Source of the DNA: Pseudomonas sp.
Lineage (GTDB): Bacteria; Pseudomonadota; Gammaproteobacteria; Pseudomonadales; Pseudomonadaceae
Direction of reading: 5' to 3'
Assembly: GCF_030150285.1 (NCBI RefSeq)
Contig: NZ_JASLGE010000037.1
Location: 48,773-112,772, forward strand
Length of the DNA stretch: 64,000 nt
Under the pieces are notes generated by a model that saw only the letters and a program-made list of their open reading frames with translations, had not been told where the DNA came from and made no database searches. The position numbers and the translations under genes are program-made. Positions 62,263 to 64,000 of this stretch are shown in pieces; positions within the stretch are counted from its first letter, which is position 1; every line of letters starts with the position of its first letter.

Positions 62263-62544
62263 TTATTTGCAAATGACAATCATGCTCCTGCTTGTATACC
62301 CCGCCGGGTTCAAACCGAAAAGGTAGTCCCCGGGTTCTTCAGCGGTATCGCCTGATTTGGCAATCAGCCTGTATCCTTTCTTACCACAAGACTTCGTCGC
62401 TTCTTCGTAGCAGTTATCCCACGATGATGAGAGCCCAGAGCAATTGATATGCAAGCCTCGTTTACCATGCTTGGTGGTAGTTTCTGAGGTTGCTGCGCAG
62501 CCGGTGACAACGAGTACGGCTAAAGCTATCAATAAGCGTTTCAT
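62263..62544 (-). CDS. Small lipoprotein
   Basis: A 93-residue lipoprotein: signal RLLIALAVLVV and lipobox VTGC, giving Cys at residue 16. The mature part has INCSGLSSSWDNCYEEA and SCGKKGYRLIA, a pattern of small Cys-containing envelope lipoproteins seen in many Gammaproteobacteria. Four further cysteines may form disulfides. Function unknown. AAGGACAG precedes ATG. The 165 bases upstream contain nothing recognised. Confidence 0.82.
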   Translation of the reverse strand: MKRLLIALAVLVVTGCAATSETTTKHGKRGLHINCSGLSSSWDNCYEEATKSCGKKGYRLIAKSGDTAEEPGDYLFGLNPAGYTSRSMIVICK

Positions 62545-62709
62545 TTCTGTCCTTATCAGTTACGTCGGATTTACGGAAACAGGTATTGATTGACCATCGT
62601 GTAATGGCTCCAGTGAAGGCTCCTTTATGGAGTCGTCCCTCCAGCCACCTTTAGACGAACAAACATCGCTCAAATAAAGGCTAATTACTAGGGCTCTGTC
62701 AAAACCTGA

Positions 62710-63621
62710 TTACTGATCAGTCTTAACAGGGTTGAAATGGTTGCGCATCGTCAAGGTTGCACCGATGGAGGCCATGATAATGCAGAGGATGGCCATCCAC
62801 TGGGTCAACGATAGAATTTCATTTAGAAACAGCAGGCCTGAAAGCGCTCCAAAAGCAGGTTCTATACTCATAAGTGTGCCGAATGTCCGTGTGGGCATAC
62901 GAGTGAGAGCCATCATTTCCAAGGTGTAAGGAAAGGCCGTCGACAAGACGGCGACCGCAATGGCGACAGGGATCAGGCTGGGGTTTAATAAGGCGGTACC
63001 AGCATGAGCAATCCCGATTGGTGTGATCAGCACGGCTGCAATCATTACGCCTAGAGCAGCTGACTGGACGCCGTGATCAGAACCGGCTTTTTGTCCGTAT
63101 AAGATGTAGAACGCCCAGCACACACCTGCACCTAGCGCGTAGCCCGCGCCGACCGGGTCGATGCCGCTTGTATCATCGCCTGTGGGCACAAGCAGGAACA
63201 GGCCTGCAATGGCCAGCCCAATCCAGACAAAGTCGATAGGTCTGCGGGAGGCGTAGATGGCGACAGCCAGTGGGCCGGTGAACTCCAGGGCTACAGCAAT
63301 GCCCAGCGGTACGGTTCGCAGCGACATGTAATAAAGGATATTCATGCCTCCCAGCGCTACCCCATAAATGATGACAGTCTTTAAGGATTTGGCGGTGAGC
63401 TTGGTTCTCCAGGGGCGCAATATCAGCAGCATGATCAGGCTGGCGAATATAAGGCGAAAAGTGGTCGTGCCTTGGGCTCCGATGATGGGGAACATGGTTT
63501 TTGCTAGTGCAGCTCCCGATTGCACCGAGGCCATTGCAATAAGCAGCAAGCCGACAGGGAGCAGTGTCGATAAGAGGCTGTTGGTGTGTTTGGTCATTAA
63601 AGAAGGGGCCTGGGTTGTCAT
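62710..63621 (-). CDS. rhtA: Threonine/homoserine exporter RhtA-like (EamA family)
   Basis: A 303-residue protein with ten hydrophobic helices and two EamA repeats. Long stretches match E. coli RhtA: GGMNILYYMSLRTVPLGIA, ALEFTGPLAVAIYASRRPID and MALTRMPTRTFGTLMSIEPA. RhtA exports threonine, homoserine and some other amino acids. Start at 63621 or at ATG 63597; neither has a strong ribosome site. Three TGCGCA repeats lie just upstream in the promoter region. Confidence 0.88.
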   Translation of the reverse strand: MTTQAPSLMTKHTNSLLSTLLPVGLLLIAMASVQSGAALAKTMFPIIGAQGTTTFRLIFASLIMLLILRPWRTKLTAKSLKTVIIYGVALGGMNILYYMSLRTVPLGIAVALEFTGPLAVAIYASRRPIDFVWIGLAIAGLFLLVPTGDDTSGIDPVGAGYALGAGVCWAFYILYGQKAGSDHGVQSAALGVMIAAVLITPIGIAHAGTALLNPSLIPVAIAVAVLSTAFPYTLEMMALTRMPTRTFGTLMSIEPAFGALSGLLFLNEILSLTQWMAILCIIMASIGATLTMRNHFNPVKTDQ

Positions 63622-63646
63622 CGGGGTTCAAGAAGATCGGGCATCA

Positions 63647-63682
63647 TGCGCAAGTCATACGTGTTGCGCAATATAATGCGCA
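63647..63682. promoter_or_regulatory. Triplicated TGCGCA upstream of rhtA
   Basis: TGCGCA occurs at 63647-63652, 63665-63670 and 63677-63682; the middle copy is part of the palindrome TTGCGCAA. On the minus strand the spacer between the last two reads TTATAT and could hold a -10 element. A small operator array for rhtA is possible. Confidence 0.35.
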
Positions 63683-63729
63683 CTGGGTGGCATCCTTTTG
63701 CTTGCATCGCCTTTTGGTATAATTAGCCC

Positions 63730-63757
63730 TTGACTCTGAATTCCAGCGGCCTATAAT
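63730..63757 (+). promoter_or_regulatory. Strong sigma70 promoter upstream of the rRNA leader
   Basis: TTGACT (63730-63735), 16-base spacer, TATAAT (63752-63757), followed by a GC-rich run (TCGCCCC). It reads rightward toward the two further promoters at the window end. Confidence 0.75.
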
Positions 63758-63864
63758 TCGCCCCACTTCCGGCGCAGTCGAAACGGAAAACTCCTTGATT
63801 ATCAACGAGTTGGATTGGTTTTCGGCGGTGCCAGCTTCAAGTCATTGAAGCAGGAAATGAGGTG

Positions 63865-63892
63865 TTGACAGCAGCGTGTAACGCTGTAGAAT
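63865..63892 (+). promoter_or_regulatory. rRNA operon promoter, upstream copy
   Basis: TTGACA (63865-63870), 16-base spacer, TAGAAT (63887-63892) and a GC-rich discriminator TCGCCTCCCGC, typical of stringently controlled rrn promoters. The flanking text (CGCTAACGAGAGATCG and following) is what I recognise as the leader upstream of Pseudomonas 16S rRNA genes. Confidence 0.82.
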
Positions 63893-63973
63893 TCGCCTCC
63901 CGCTAACGAGAGATCGAAAGCGCAAGTGGTTGATGTTACAGAGGAAACTTTGAAAACATCTTAAAATAACCGC

Positions 63974-64000
63974 TTGACAGCAACAGAGGCTGCTGTAGAA
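63974..64000 (+). promoter_or_regulatory. rRNA operon promoter, downstream copy, cut by the window edge
   Basis: TTGACA (63974-63979), 16-base spacer, TAGAA (63996-64000); the last T of the -10 box would be base 64001. It repeats the TTGACAGCA...GCTGTAGAA layout of the copy 109 bases earlier. No rRNA sequence is reached inside the window. Confidence 0.8.

Noticed and set aside
1..64000. CRISPR arrays, tRNA genes, insertion sequences and prophage modules
   Set aside because: None was seen on reading the window; the S24-type repressor and the toxin-like gene are not accompanied by phage, pyocin or transposition genes.

Overview
The window is chromosomal DNA from a Pseudomonas, most likely of the fluorescens/fragi-type lineage. 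The evidence is a liu leucine-degradation cluster with LiuR-type operators, two sRNAs diagnostic of the genus (PrrF and CrcY), a PvdRT-OpmQ-like efflux operon, genus-typical small proteins (DUF2790, DUF6124-like), a REP pair built on the common GGA-CGAGC-TT-GCTCG core, and a right edge that reads like a Pseudomonas rRNA operon leader. Species cannot be fixed from the sequence. No transposase, integrase, CRISPR array or tRNA was seen.

Layout. 1-4.3 kb: 3' end of a Csu-type (spore coat U) fimbrial operon: subunit tail, chaperone, usher, tip adhesin. 4.3-6 kb: an M14 cytosolic-type carboxypeptidase and the Fur-controlled sRNA PrrF. 6-18.7 kb: a leucine catabolic island. An Lrp-family regulator is divergent from leucine dehydrogenase; after a small protein and an S24-type repressor come liuA-liuB-liuC-liuD, a divergent acyl-CoA ligase, the sRNA CrcY, liuE and liuR. 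LeuDH would deaminate leucine, and liuABCD plus liuE would take isovaleryl-CoA to acetoacetate and acetyl-CoA. The branched-chain keto-acid dehydrogenase that joins the two steps is not in the window.

18.7-34.3 kb: mainly core genes: a PstS-OmpA fusion, xthA, an acetyltransferase, tamA-tamB, two aldo/keto reductases, a LysR regulator, small membrane, Fur-like, PepSY-like and DUF2790 proteins, an orphan FecR, and zapE. 34.4-51 kb: the most accessory-looking part. It holds a six-repeat beta-propeller-like protein of unknown role, a PvdRT-OpmQ-like exporter divergent from an FpvI-like ECF sigma factor, an 1811-residue dermonecrotic-toxin-like protein, and a BvgAS/EvgAS-type response regulator and hybrid kinase. 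Their intergenic regions share TAGGA-N4-TCCTA-like palindromes.

51-57.6 kb: an acetyltransferase, a gnd-zwf-HAD operon, a dienoyl-CoA isomerase-like protein, nudC and a TauE/SafE permease. 57.7-62.2 kb: a sensor-less sigma54 activator (SfnR-like) divergent from a second IscS-like cysteine desulfurase and an aminopeptidase P, possibly a sulfur-scavenging unit. 62.2-64 kb: a small lipoprotein, an RhtA-like exporter, and three strong promoters whose last -10 box is cut by the window edge; a 16S rRNA gene is expected just beyond.

The best candidates for something undescribed are the toxin-like giant with its neighbouring phosphorelay, the beta-propeller protein, the S24 repressor that has lost both catalytic residues, and the split sigma/anti-sigma arrangement.
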